DNA from: Amarobacter sp035326025 | GTDB lineage: Bacteria > Chloroflexota > Dehalococcoidia > Tepidiformales > Tepidiformaceae | Direction: 5' to 3' | Assembly (NCBI GenBank): GCA_035326025.1 | Contig: DAOKYT010000076.1 | Span: 1-11,026, forward strand | Length of the DNA: 11,026 bases | In this document: in pieces, positions 1 to 8,325 of the stretch | How the letters are laid out: each line of letters opens with the position of its first letter | How positions within the stretch are numbered: position 1 is the first letter of the stretch | Notes under the pieces: model-generated | Seen by the model: the letters and a program-made list of their open reading frames with translations, nothing else | Told to the model about the DNA's origin: nothing | The model's database searches: none | Position numbers and translations under genes: made by a program

Positions 1-63
1 GGGAGGGGCATCGGCATTTGGCAATCGTCAACCGGCAATGGGGAATCGGCGGGCGGGCGGGGG
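1..63 (+). repeat. Composite heptamer repeat, copy R1 (left part cut by window edge)
   Basis: This is a run of degenerate 7-base units of the AATCGGC type (ATCGGCA, TTTGGCA, ATCGTCA, ACCGGCA, ATGGGGA, ATCGGCG at 10-51). It is followed by a G-rich tail of GGG runs separated by C (51-63). The order 'GGGAGGGG - AATCGGC units - GGGCGGGC tail' is the same as in the copies near 3904-3952 and 6831-6886. The tail stops four bases before the stop codon of the large secreted protein on the minus strand. The rest of the element would lie left of the window. Orientation is given as that of the purine-rich strand. Confidence 0.75.
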
Positions 64-67
64 CATA

Positions 68-2763
<2,696 letters not shown>

Positions 2764-2767
<4 letters not shown>

Positions 2768-3507
2768 CGCCCGCCTCCCGCCGCGGCCTGTGCGATGCGT
2801 GCCAGCTCGGCGTCATCGGGGCCCTCGCCCGCCGCGGAAACCGTCAGGGCCATCAGCCGCTCCCCGTCTCCCCACCACCCGACCGCCTGTGTCACCGTCC
2901 CGCCCCCCGATGAGGCCACGGCCGAATAGCGCAGCACCCGCGAGACTCCGCCCGCGGGGACCGGCAGCGCGGCGCCCTCCGTGGCGGTCGCTTCGATATC
3001 GTCGCGCGCAGCCGCCGCGATCATGCACGGTGCGAAGCCCGGCCCCTCGAGCGCGCTCCGCGCCGACGCCAGGATGGCCTCCACGGCCGAGGGGCCGGAG
3101 AACGTCACTGTCAGCAGCGAGACGCGCAGCGTCCCACCATCGGCCAGGGGGCGCTCGAACAACTGGCTCTCTCCGCCCGAAAAGGCGGGCTCGTTCTCGA
3201 AGAGGACACCTTCGAACACCCGGAGCGGCGCGCACTCGGGGAGGTCTGGAGTCGCTGAGAACACGGGGCCCGGGGAATCGAACAACGATACGAGTTCGGT
3301 CTCCGAGGTAGTCCAGCCGTTCCCGGGCAGGGCGGACGCGCTCAGGCTGCCGGGCTCCGCGGGAGTCGCATCGGAGGCGACGGTCCCGGTTGGTGGGTCG
3401 CCGCCGCCGTCCCGCAGGATGAGGTAAGCGGCGCCAAGGGCGGCGATCAGCGCGCCAAGCGCAACCCCGCCAACCAGCCACGCCCGCCCCCGGGGAAGGT
3501 GCACCAT
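2764..3507 (-). CDS. Signal-anchored extracytoplasmic protein, function unknown
   Basis: The product has 247 residues. It has a short basic N-terminus (HLPRGR), one hydrophobic helix (about residues 9-31), then a Gly/Pro/Thr-rich spacer and an extracytoplasmic domain of about 190 residues. Two cysteines (C92 in LPECAPL and C161 in FAPCMIA) could form a disulfide. The spacing of strands, Cys and a final short helix loosely recalls extracytoplasmic sensor domains of the PknH C-terminal kind, but that is only an impression. The ATG at 3507 was chosen because GGGGG lies a few bases upstream and the membrane helix follows directly. The frame stays open upstream to 3927, but that stretch is intergenic repeat and should not be counted as protein. 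The stop TGA overlaps the ATG of the large secreted protein, so the two form an operon. Confidence 0.8.
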
Positions 3508-3610
3508 GATGCCCCCATGACGGCCATTCGGATTCCCGGGCGGGGCGCGAAGTCCCGGAATCCCGCGACGCCACGTGAGTCTAGCACTTGCGTCAAGGGG
3601 CCCGGGTGAG
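3508..3610 (-). other. 5' leader region of the two-gene secreted operon
   Basis: This stretch separates the ATG at 3507 from repeat R2. It holds a GGGGG ribosome-binding candidate next to the ATG and an imperfect inverted repeat at 3567-3594. The minus strand carries TTGACG and TAGACT close together, but only 7 bases apart. They do not form a standard sigma70 pair, and no convincing promoter was found. Confidence 0.5.
3567..3594. promoter_or_regulatory. Imperfect inverted repeat upstream of secreted operon
   Basis: GACGCCACGTG (3567-3577) and CACTTGCGTC (3585-3594) are near-complementary arms, with one bulged base and one mismatch, around the 7-base spacer AGTCTAG. It lies 60 bases upstream of the ATG at 3507. 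It could be an operator or an RNA hairpin in the leader. The right arm contains TAGCACT, a partial match to one half of the CIRCE/HrcA site TTAGCACTC, but the second CIRCE half is absent. Confidence 0.4.
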
Positions 3611-3952
3611 TGGTGGGGTGGGCGGCGCGGGGCGAGGAAGTACGAAGGACGAAGGGCGCCGGGCGGTGGGTTGTGGTGGGCGGCGCGGGGCGAGGAAGGG
3701 AGAAGGGAGAAGGGAGAAGGACGAAGGGCGCCGGGCGGTGGGTTGTGGTGGTGGGCGGCGCGGGGCGAGGAAGGGAGAAGGGAGGAGGGAGGAGGGAGAA
3801 GGGAGAAGGGAGGTGGGTTGTGGTTGGGTGCGAGGCGAGGAAGTGCGAAGTGCGAAGGGCGCCGGGCGGTGGGTTGTGGTTGGCGGTGCGGGGCGGCATT
3901 TGGGGGAGGGGAATCGGCAATTGGCAATCGGCGGGCGGGCGGGCGGGCGGGG
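3611..3952 (+). repeat. Composite heptamer repeat, copy R2 (largest, four internal units)
   Basis: The block is nearly all purine plus C on the plus strand. A 20-base module beginning GGCGGCGCGG recurs at 3621, 3679 and 3754, with a degenerate form at 3826. Each copy is followed by short heptamer runs (GAAGGAC/GAAGTGC type, or GGGAGAA and GGGAGGA at about 3697-3810). A module GCCGGGCGGTGGGTTGTGG recurs at 3658, 3730 and 3861. The block closes with GGGGAGGGG, three AATCGGC-like units and a GGGC tail (3901-3952). The tail end faces the terminator of the small membrane-anchored protein. The region is free of stop codons in all six frames, so open frames here carry no coding information. Confidence 0.85.
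3933..3952 (+). other. G-quadruplex motif
   Basis: Five runs of at least three G separated by single C bases (GGGC repeated, ending in GGGG) meet the usual G3+N1-7 rule for a quadruplex. It lies on the strand that is template for the minus-strand genes, 11 bases beyond the intrinsic terminator. Copy R1 has a shorter version of the same tail (51-63). Folding is predicted from the motif only. Confidence 0.6.
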
Positions 3953-3963
3953 TCGACGGGAAA

Positions 3964-3985
3964 GGCCCCGCCGTGGGGCGGGGCC
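3964..3985 (-). terminator. Intrinsic terminator of the IPT/TIG operon
   Basis: GGCCCCGCC and GGCGGGGCC form a perfect 9-bp stem with a 4-base loop (3973-3976). On the minus strand it begins at the first base of the TAG stop codon of the small membrane-anchored protein and is followed by TTT. The short T-run is weak, but the stem is very stable and its position directly at the gene end fits a Rho-independent terminator. Confidence 0.8.
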
Positions 3986-4581
3986 TATTGAGCTGGCCAA
4001 CGGCGGGGTGAGGGGTAGCCGCGGCGGACGGCCGCCCAGCCCATTCCGGCGAAGCCAATGATCGCCAGCGAAGCGAGGCTCGCGATCCAGAGCGGGCTGA
4101 AGCCGTAGTCCGCCCCTGCCGTGTTACCGAGGCTGGGCACGCGCGGCGTCGGCGTGGGCGTGGGCGCTACCGGCGTGGCTGCCGGGGCGGTCACCGTCAG
4201 GTCGACCTGGTTCAGCTCCCAGTTCCGCCAGGGGGCGGTCTGGGCCGCCAGCCGGCCACCCACGTAGAAGGAGACGGTGGACCCCTCGGTGCCGCAGTTC
4301 GGGGCCGCGGCGGGGTCGAGGGCGGGCGAGTCGACGACGTAGCGGGCCTGGCCACCGCTCATGAAGACGGTGGTCACACCACAGGTGCTGGCGCCGATGC
4401 GGGCTTCGACGACGGTGCCGGCCGGCGCGGGGGCGCCATCGACAGTGACGCTACCGACGAAGCGGGAGGGCGGGTTGGGCGGCGATTGGGCCAGCGAGAC
4501 CGAGAAGCTGGCCAGGGCCAGGAGAAGGGCCACGGCCAGCGCGAACCCGGGCCGGGCGATGCTGTGAGTTGCGCTCTTCAT
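3985..4581 (-). CDS. Small surface protein with beta-sandwich domain and C-terminal membrane anchor
   Basis: The product has 198 residues. A signal peptide (about 1-31, ending SLAQ) is followed by a beta-rich domain of about 100 residues (40-132). This domain has the pattern FVGSVTVDGAPAPAGTVVEA, then C67 in STCGVT, C96 in APNCGTEG, and a SFYVGGRLAA strand. C67 and C96 probably form a disulfide. A Pro/Thr linker (133-150) leads to a single membrane helix (about 164-186) and a short basic tail (RRGYPSPRR). The layout suggests a cell-surface protein held by its C-terminal helix, and the carboxypeptidase-regulatory or Ig-like fold is inferred from the strand pattern. The start ATG is preceded by GAGG about 10 bases away, and only 20 bases separate it from the IPT/TIG gene upstream, so the two are likely one transcript. 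Confidence 0.85.
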   Translation of the reverse strand: MKSATHSIARPGFALAVALLLALASFSVSLAQSPPNPPSRFVGSVTVDGAPAPAGTVVEARIGASTCGVTTVFMSGGQARYVVDSPALDPAAAPNCGTEGSTVSFYVGGRLAAQTAPWRNWELNQVDLTVTAPAATPVAPTPTPTPRVPSLGNTAGADYGFSPLWIASLASLAIIGFAGMGWAAVRRGYPSPRRWPAQ

Positions 4582-4601
4582 GGGTGTTTTTCCTCTACGT
4601 G

Positions 4602-6563
4602 CTAATTTGCGAGAACGGTCCAGGTGGCACCGCTCGAACTATTGATGGCGAACCAGTAGGCCTCGCCCCTGGTGAAGGTGGTGAAATCGTTCGCACCGGG
4701 TACGCTGGCACCGCCGGGGAAGTAGCCCTCGAACCGCTGCTGCGCGTTATTGTACTTGAAAATGGCGGTGACAATTCCGGAGATGTCATTTGTCGCGGGA
4801 TTGGGTGGCGTTTCCTGCCCGGCGAGGGTGGAGGCGATGTTCGCCCCGTTCGCGCCAGTCCACACGATCAGCGTCCAGCGGAAGTAGAGCGTGAAGGTCG
4901 TCGTGGTGGTGGCGTAGGTGTAGTCGTCGGCGGCCGTATTCGGGCTCGTGCCCACGGGGGTGACGACGCGGATATCGACCGTGCCGGTGCCCGCGGGCGA
5001 CACGACGGTGATGGTCGTGTCGTTGGTCACCGCCGGTGTGAGGGTGGTGGAGCCGAACGTGACCGAGGTCGCGCCGGTAAAGCCGGTGCCGGTGATGGTC
5101 ACGGTGGTGCCACCCGCGGCCGGGCCGGTGGTGGGGCTGATCGAGGTGATGATCGGTCCGCCGCCATAGACGAAATCATCGGCGGCCGTGTTCGCGCTTG
5201 TGCCGCTCGGGGTCACCACGAGCACATCGACGGTGCCGGCGGCGTGCGCGGGCGAGGTGGCGGAGATGGTGGTGTCGTTCGTGACCGTGTAGGTGGTGGC
5301 GGCGGTGCCACCAAAGGTGACCGAGGTGGCGCCGGTGAAGCCCGACCCGGTGATGGTCACGACCGTGCCGCCGGTGATGGGGCCGGCCTTCGGGCTCACG
5401 GCGGTGACTGTCGGGCCGCCGGTATAGGTGGAGTTATCGGCCGCCGTGTTTGCGCTTGGGCCGGCTGGCGTTGTCACAAGGACATCGACCGTGCCGGCGG
5501 CATGCGCGGGGGAGGTGGCGGTGATGGTGGTGGCGCTCTGGACGGTGTAGGTGGTGGCGGCGGTGCCGCCGAAGGTGACGGCGGTAGCGCCCGCCAGGTT
5601 GGTGCCGGTGATCGTCACGACCGTGCCGCCGGTAGCGGGGCCGGTGGTGGGGCTGATGGCCGTGACGGCGGGAAGATCCTGGTAGGTGTAGTTATCGGCA
5701 ACGGTGTTGGCGCTCGTCCCGAGGGGGGTGGTGACGAGCACATCCACCGGCCCGGCGGCGTGGGCGGGCGCGGTGACGGTGAGCGTGGTGTCGTTGACCA
5801 GGGTGAATGCGACCGAGGTGCCGCCGAAGTTCACGGAAAGGGTGCCAGTGAAGCTGAGGCCGGTGATGGTGACGGTGTTGCCGCCGGTCGAAGGCCCGCT
5901 GGTGGGCGAAAGGCTCGTAACCACCGGGACATCGAGGTAGGTGAAGTCATCGGCGATAGTGTTGAGGCTCGTGCCGTTCGTGGGGTGGGAGACCGTGACA
6001 TCGACCTTGCCCACGGCATGGGCGGGGGCTGTCGCGGTGATGGTGGTGTCGTTCACGACAGTGTAGGTGGCGGCGGTGCCACCAAAGGTGACGGAGTTCG
6101 CGCCGGTGAAGCCCAGGCCGGTGATGGTGACCGCGGTGCCGCCGGCGACGGGCCCGCTCGTGGGGCTGAGGCCCGAGACGGTTGGGGCCTGAATGTAGGT
6201 GAAGTCATCGGCGGCGGTGTTGGCGCTCGTGCCTTCTCCCGGTGTGGTCACCAGCACGTCGACCGTACCGGCGGTATGCGGCGGCATCGAGATGATCGTG
6301 AGTTGCGTCGTGCTGCCAAAGGTCACGTTCACGGCGGTTCCGCCGACGGTGACGGTGGATTGGTTGGTGAAGCCCGAACCGGTGACGACGACCGGATAGC
6401 CGCCCGAGGTGGAGCCGCTATTGGGGGAGAGCGAACTCACGGTTGGCGCGGCGGCGAAGGCGGGGGTGGCGCGGACCGCGCCGGTGACGATGAGTGCCGC
6501 CAGGAGGGCGATGACTCCGATGCGGGGGATCGCCCGGGGATTGAAGGATGTGCCGTGGTTCAT
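4602..6563 (-). CDS. Secreted IPT/TIG-repeat protein
   Basis: The 653-residue product starts with a signal peptide (about 1-38, ending PAFAAA). Six tandem IPT/TIG immunoglobulin-like repeats of about 85 residues follow (roughly 40-125, 126-211, 212-297, 298-382, 383-468, 469-551). Each shows the sequence SP.SG...GG..V.ITG..F.GA..V.FGG, then DTTI...P, then VDV.V.TP.G.S.NTAAD.F.Y. A C-terminal domain (about 557-653) with LYFRWTLIVWTG, GYFPGG and RGEAYWFAI resembles an aromatic-rich domain found at the ends of Chloroflexota secreted proteins, recalled from memory and unverified. No membrane anchor was seen. IPT/TIG repeats usually serve as stalks or binding modules of surface proteins, so adhesion or envelope structure is likely. 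The ATG at 6563 was chosen for its signal peptide. An AGGAG lies about 12 bases upstream, which is rather far. Confidence 0.9.
   Translation of the reverse strand: MNHGTSFNPRAIPRIGVIALLAALIVTGAVRATPAFAAAPTVSSLSPNSGSTSGGYPVVVTGSGFTNQSTVTVGGTAVNVTFGSTTQLTIISMPPHTAGTVDVLVTTPGEGTSANTAADDFTYIQAPTVSGLSPTSGPVAGGTAVTITGLGFTGANSVTFGGTAATYTVVNDTTITATAPAHAVGKVDVTVSHPTNGTSLNTIADDFTYLDVPVVTSLSPTSGPSTGGNTVTITGLSFTGTLSVNFGGTSVAFTLVNDTTLTVTAPAHAAGPVDVLVTTPLGTSANTVADNYTYQDLPAVTAISPTTGPATGGTVVTITGTNLAGATAVTFGGTAATTYTVQSATTITATSPAHAAGTVDVLVTTPAGPSANTAADNSTYTGGPTVTAVSPKAGPITGGTVVTITGSGFTGATSVTFGGTAATTYTVTNDTTISATSPAHAAGTVDVLVVTPSGTSANTAADDFVYGGGPIITSISPTTGPAAGGTTVTITGTGFTGATSVTFGSTTLTPAVTNDTTITVVSPAGTGTVDIRVVTPVGTSPNTAADDYTYATTTTTFTLYFRWTLIVWTGANGANIASTLAGQETPPNPATNDISGIVTAIFKYNNAQQRFEGYFPGGASVPGANDFTTFTRGEAYWFAINSSSGATWTVLAN
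4911..6446 (-). repeat. Six tandem IPT/TIG-coding repeats (about 255-258 bp each)
   Basis: The six domain-coding units are repeated head to tail inside the gene. The units for residues 298-382 and 383-468 are especially alike at both DNA and protein level, for instance sharing VTFGGTAATTYTV and ATSPAHAAGTVDVLV. This suggests recent duplication or homogenisation by recombination. The G+C-rich codon use also leaves the opposite strand open over the whole length, which is a shadow effect. Confidence 0.85.
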
Positions 6564-6767
6564 GGCTGATTCACGCTCCTGTTCTCCGGCGCATGCCGGG
6601 AGTGGCCAGCCCGTGGCTGCCGGCCGCGCCTACTGTGGCAGGAGTGTGCACACAAAGTTGCAACCGAAAGGCAACGGAGTGTAACAACAGTGTGAAATTT
6701 CGGGGGAGTTGCCGTTTTCTGAACCTGGCGGGTGGGCTTGCCCCGAAACGACGGACACCAAAGATAA
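6564..6767 (-). other. Leader/promoter region of the IPT/TIG operon
   Basis: No gene was found here. The stretch 6655-6720 is visibly richer in A and T than its surroundings and is the likely promoter area. It contains the palindromes GTGTGCACAC (6644-6653) and GTTGCAAC (6657-6664), either of which could be an operator core. No well-matched -35/-10 pair could be fixed. An AGGAG on the minus strand about 12 bases before the ATG is the probable ribosome-binding site. Confidence 0.4.
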
Positions 6768-6886
6768 GGGCGAAGGGCGAAGGGCGGTGGGTTGTGGTTG
6801 GGCGGCGCGGCGTCCGGGGCGGCATTCGATGGAGGGGAATCGGCAATCGGCAATCGGCAATCGACAATCGACAATCGGCGGGGGGC
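6768..6886 (+). repeat. Composite heptamer repeat, copy R3
   Basis: Two GGGCGAA units are followed by GGGCGGTGGGTTGTGG (6782-6797), GGGCGGCGCGG, then GGGGCGGCATTCG and GGAGGGG. Six heptamers follow in perfect register (AATCGGC three times, AATCGAC twice, AATCGGC once, 6838-6879), and then a GGGGGG tail. Module order and orientation match R2, with the internal GGGAGAA stretch missing. The tail lies about 18 bases from the stop codon of the minus-strand peroxidase-related gene. Confidence 0.85.
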
Positions 6887-6903
6887 CGGTGGATGGGGCG
6901 GGC

Positions 6904-7470
6904 CTACCGTGCCATCCCGTGGTATTCGGGGTTTGGCATCACGCCGGCGCCGCTCATCAGGCGGTTGGTGTAGTTGAACATCGCGGTCACTTCGATGATG
7001 TCCCAGGTGTCTTCGTCGCTGAACCCGACGGCGCGGAGCTCGTCGATGTCCTCTTCGCTGACGGTCACGGGGTCGAGCGTGAGCTTCACGGCGAAGTCGA
7101 GCATGGCCATCTGCTTCTCGGAAAGGCCAGCGCGCCGGTAGTCGAGGGTGATGCGGTCGCCTTTGACGGGGTCCTTGAGCAGGGCGCGGACGGCGAAGCC
7201 ATGGCTGGTGAGGCAGTAGAGGCACTGGTTCTGCATGGAGACGACCACGGAGATCATCTCGCGTTCGGCCTTGCCGAGGCCGGGCGATGGCTGCATCAGG
7301 TCGTCGAAGTGGGCCCACCACTTGCTCATGCGCGTCTCGCGCCAGGCGAACGCCCGGAAGACGTTGGGCAGGAAGCCGAGCTTCTCCTCGATCTGGGCGA
7401 AGAGGGCCTTCGTCTCCTCCGAAAGCGACTCGCGGGCGGCGATGGGGAACCAGGAAATGCGGTCGGTCAT
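6904..7470 (-). CDS. AhpD-like peroxidase-related protein (carboxymuconolactone decarboxylase family)
   Basis: The 188-residue product has the features of the alkylhydroperoxidase D-like 'peroxidase-related' group. These are an N-terminal helical segment with LGFLPNVFRAF, the motif E(71)-...-NQCLYCLTSHG with C83, C86 and H90, and the C-terminal stretch LSEKQMAMLDFAVKLTLDP...VGFSDEDTWDIIEVTAMFNYTNRL. In this family the CxxC pair and following His form a redox centre for peroxide or disulfide chemistry, and the protein is cytoplasmic. The ATG at 7470 is preferred because family similarity begins right there (MTDRISWFPI). The frame is open further upstream but gives Arg/Ala-rich shadow sequence over the neighbouring gene. 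It follows the YqgE gene by 35 bases and is probably co-transcribed with it. The ribosome-binding site is weak (AAGGCGAGA about 12 bases upstream). Confidence 0.88.
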   Translation of the reverse strand: MTDRISWFPIAARESLSEETKALFAQIEEKLGFLPNVFRAFAWRETRMSKWWAHFDDLMQPSPGLGKAEREMISVVVSMQNQCLYCLTSHGFAVRALLKDPVKGDRITLDYRRAGLSEKQMAMLDFAVKLTLDPVTVSEEDIDELRAVGFSDEDTWDIIEVTAMFNYTNRLMSGAGVMPNPEYHGMAR

Positions 7471-7505
7471 GCGCGCAGCGTCTCGCCTTGGGCGGCGGCG
7501 GTCAA

Positions 7506-8063
7506 TCAGTTCACGCTGGGGTCGGCGGGCGCGAAGGCGAACATGGCGAGCTTGCCGGGCTGGCGCAGCAGCACGTCGCGCCAGAGTGTCTGCGGTTGGG
7601 GCGTGAACAGGTCGGTTTCGAGGGGGTCGACGACGAACCAGGCTTCCTGGTCGAGCTCGCTTTCGAGCTGGCCGCCGGACCAGCCGGAATAGCCGGCGAA
7701 GAGGCGCACGGCCTCGAGCTGGGGCGCGAGTTCCCCGGGCGGCCGGGAGAGATCGAGCAGTGCGCTGCGGCCGGTGACGGCGTTGGGCAGCCCGGGCGCG
7801 AGCGGCCGGGTGTAGCGGCCGAGCACCAGTGCGGCCGTGGTTTCGACTGGCCCGCCATGGAAGACGACGCCCGGGACGGCGGCGAGGTTGCCCCACTCGG
7901 GCAGGTGGAACTCGACCGGTTCGAGTTCGAGAGGCCGGTTGAGCACCAGGCCGAGCGCCCCCTCATCGTCGTGTTTGCACACGAGCACCACGGTGCGGAA
8001 GAAGTTGGGGTCGGTGAGCGAGAGACTGGCGACGAGGAGCTTGCCGGCGAGGGAGTCAGTCAT
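7506..8063 (-). CDS. YqgE/AlgH family protein (UPF0301)
   Basis: The 185-residue length is normal for the family. Conserved blocks are visible in order: LAGKLLVASLSLTDPNFFRTVVL (5-27), EGALGLVLNRP (34-44), FHGGPV (68-73) and RLFAGYSGWSGGQLESEL (120-137), followed by AWFVV and LWRDVL. The biochemical role of this family is not settled. The Pseudomonas relative AlgH is named for a link to alginate gene regulation. The ATG at 8063 starts six residues before the first conserved block. No clear Shine-Dalgarno sequence precedes it. It is the first gene of the pair with the peroxidase-related gene and is divergent from the NYN nuclease across 262 bases. Confidence 0.92.
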   Translation of the reverse strand: MTDSLAGKLLVASLSLTDPNFFRTVVLVCKHDDEGALGLVLNRPLELEPVEFHLPEWGNLAAVPGVVFHGGPVETTAALVLGRYTRPLAPGLPNAVTGRSALLDLSRPPGELAPQLEAVRLFAGYSGWSGGQLESELDQEAWFVVDPLETDLFTPQPQTLWRDVLLRQPGKLAMFAFAPADPSVN

Positions 8064-8118
8064 GGTGCGATCATGGCAGAAGGTTCGTCAGCCGCCAGCG
8101 GTGGAGCGCGGGGCGGTG

Positions 8119-8173
8119 TTCGGGGGCCCGAAGGAACCGGGGAGACAACGGCGGGGGTTCCTTCGGCCGAAAC
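8119..8173. repeat. Nested palindromic element in divergent intergenic region
   Basis: TTCGGGGGCCCGAA (8119-8132) and TTCGGCCGAA (8162-8171) are each palindromic. Together with their flanks they form an outer inverted repeat, CCGAAGGAACC (8128-8138) against GGTTCCTTCGG (8156-8166), with a 17-base spacer. The RNA of either strand could fold as one long or two short hairpins. The element lies between the divergent YqgE and NYN genes. The bases right of it (CCGAAACGAGAGACAGCGAAGG) partly match the stretch CCGAAACGACGGACACC near 6742, so it may belong to a dispersed repeat family. Confidence 0.55.
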
Positions 8174-8206
8174 GAGAGACAGCGAAGGGGGTGTGGGGGC
8201 GGCCGC

Positions 8207-8235
8207 TTGTCAGGCCGGGGCCGCACGCCGATAAC
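8207..8235 (+). promoter_or_regulatory. Candidate sigma70-type promoter for the NYN gene
   Basis: TTGTCA (8207-8212) and GATAAC (8230-8235) are spaced by exactly 17 bases, matching the -35 and -10 consensus at 5 and 4 of 6 positions. Transcription would start near 8242 and leave a leader of about 84 bases before the ATG at 8326. Confidence 0.45.
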
Positions 8236-8253
8236 TAAGATGCCCTTCGGGGC

Positions 8254-8264
8254 GAACAATGTTC
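8254..8264. promoter_or_regulatory. Possible operator palindrome GAACAATGTTC
   Basis: This is a perfect 5+1+5 inverted repeat about 12 bases after the predicted transcription start, flanked by GGGG and CCCC. It resembles the Gram-positive LexA box (CGAAC-N4-GTTCG), but the spacer between GAAC and GTTC is three bases instead of four. A repressor site is plausible, and LexA specifically is uncertain. Confidence 0.3.
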
Positions 8265-8306
8265 CCCGTCGTCCGCGACTGCCCTGGCAGACGCGAACTG
8301 GCGGGG

Positions 8307-8317
8307 TTATTTATTAT
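8307..8317 (+). promoter_or_regulatory. AT-only block, possible -10 for a leaderless transcript
   Basis: TTATTTATTAT is an 11-base run without G or C in a very GC-rich context. It contains TATTAT (8312-8317) nine bases before the ATG. No Shine-Dalgarno sequence lies between it and the start. A transcript starting near 8324 would be practically leaderless. No -35 element fits at the right distance. Confidence 0.35.
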
Positions 8318-8325
8318 CCCCGGGC

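Noticed and set aside
3611..3952. CRISPR array
   Set aside because: The repeats are degenerate 7-base units and merged modules of uneven spacing, with no constant repeat of 24-40 bases separated by unique spacers. No cas gene is present.
4569..6569. 666-residue open frame on the plus strand, antisense to the whole IPT/TIG gene
   Set aside because: It is Gly/Asp/Arg-rich with no domain, and it mirrors the repeat structure of the real gene. The minus-strand frame has a signal peptide and clear IPT/TIG motifs. High GC codon use explains the open antisense frame.
7471..7896. N-terminal extension of the peroxidase-related protein over the YqgE gene
   Set aside because: The extension is Arg/Ala-rich, overlaps a well-supported gene in another frame, and family similarity begins at the ATG at 7470.
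6709..8234. Long plus-strand frames (6709-7692 and 7287-8234)
   Set aside because: They are antisense to the peroxidase-related and YqgE genes, lack recognisable domains, and partly run through repeat R3.
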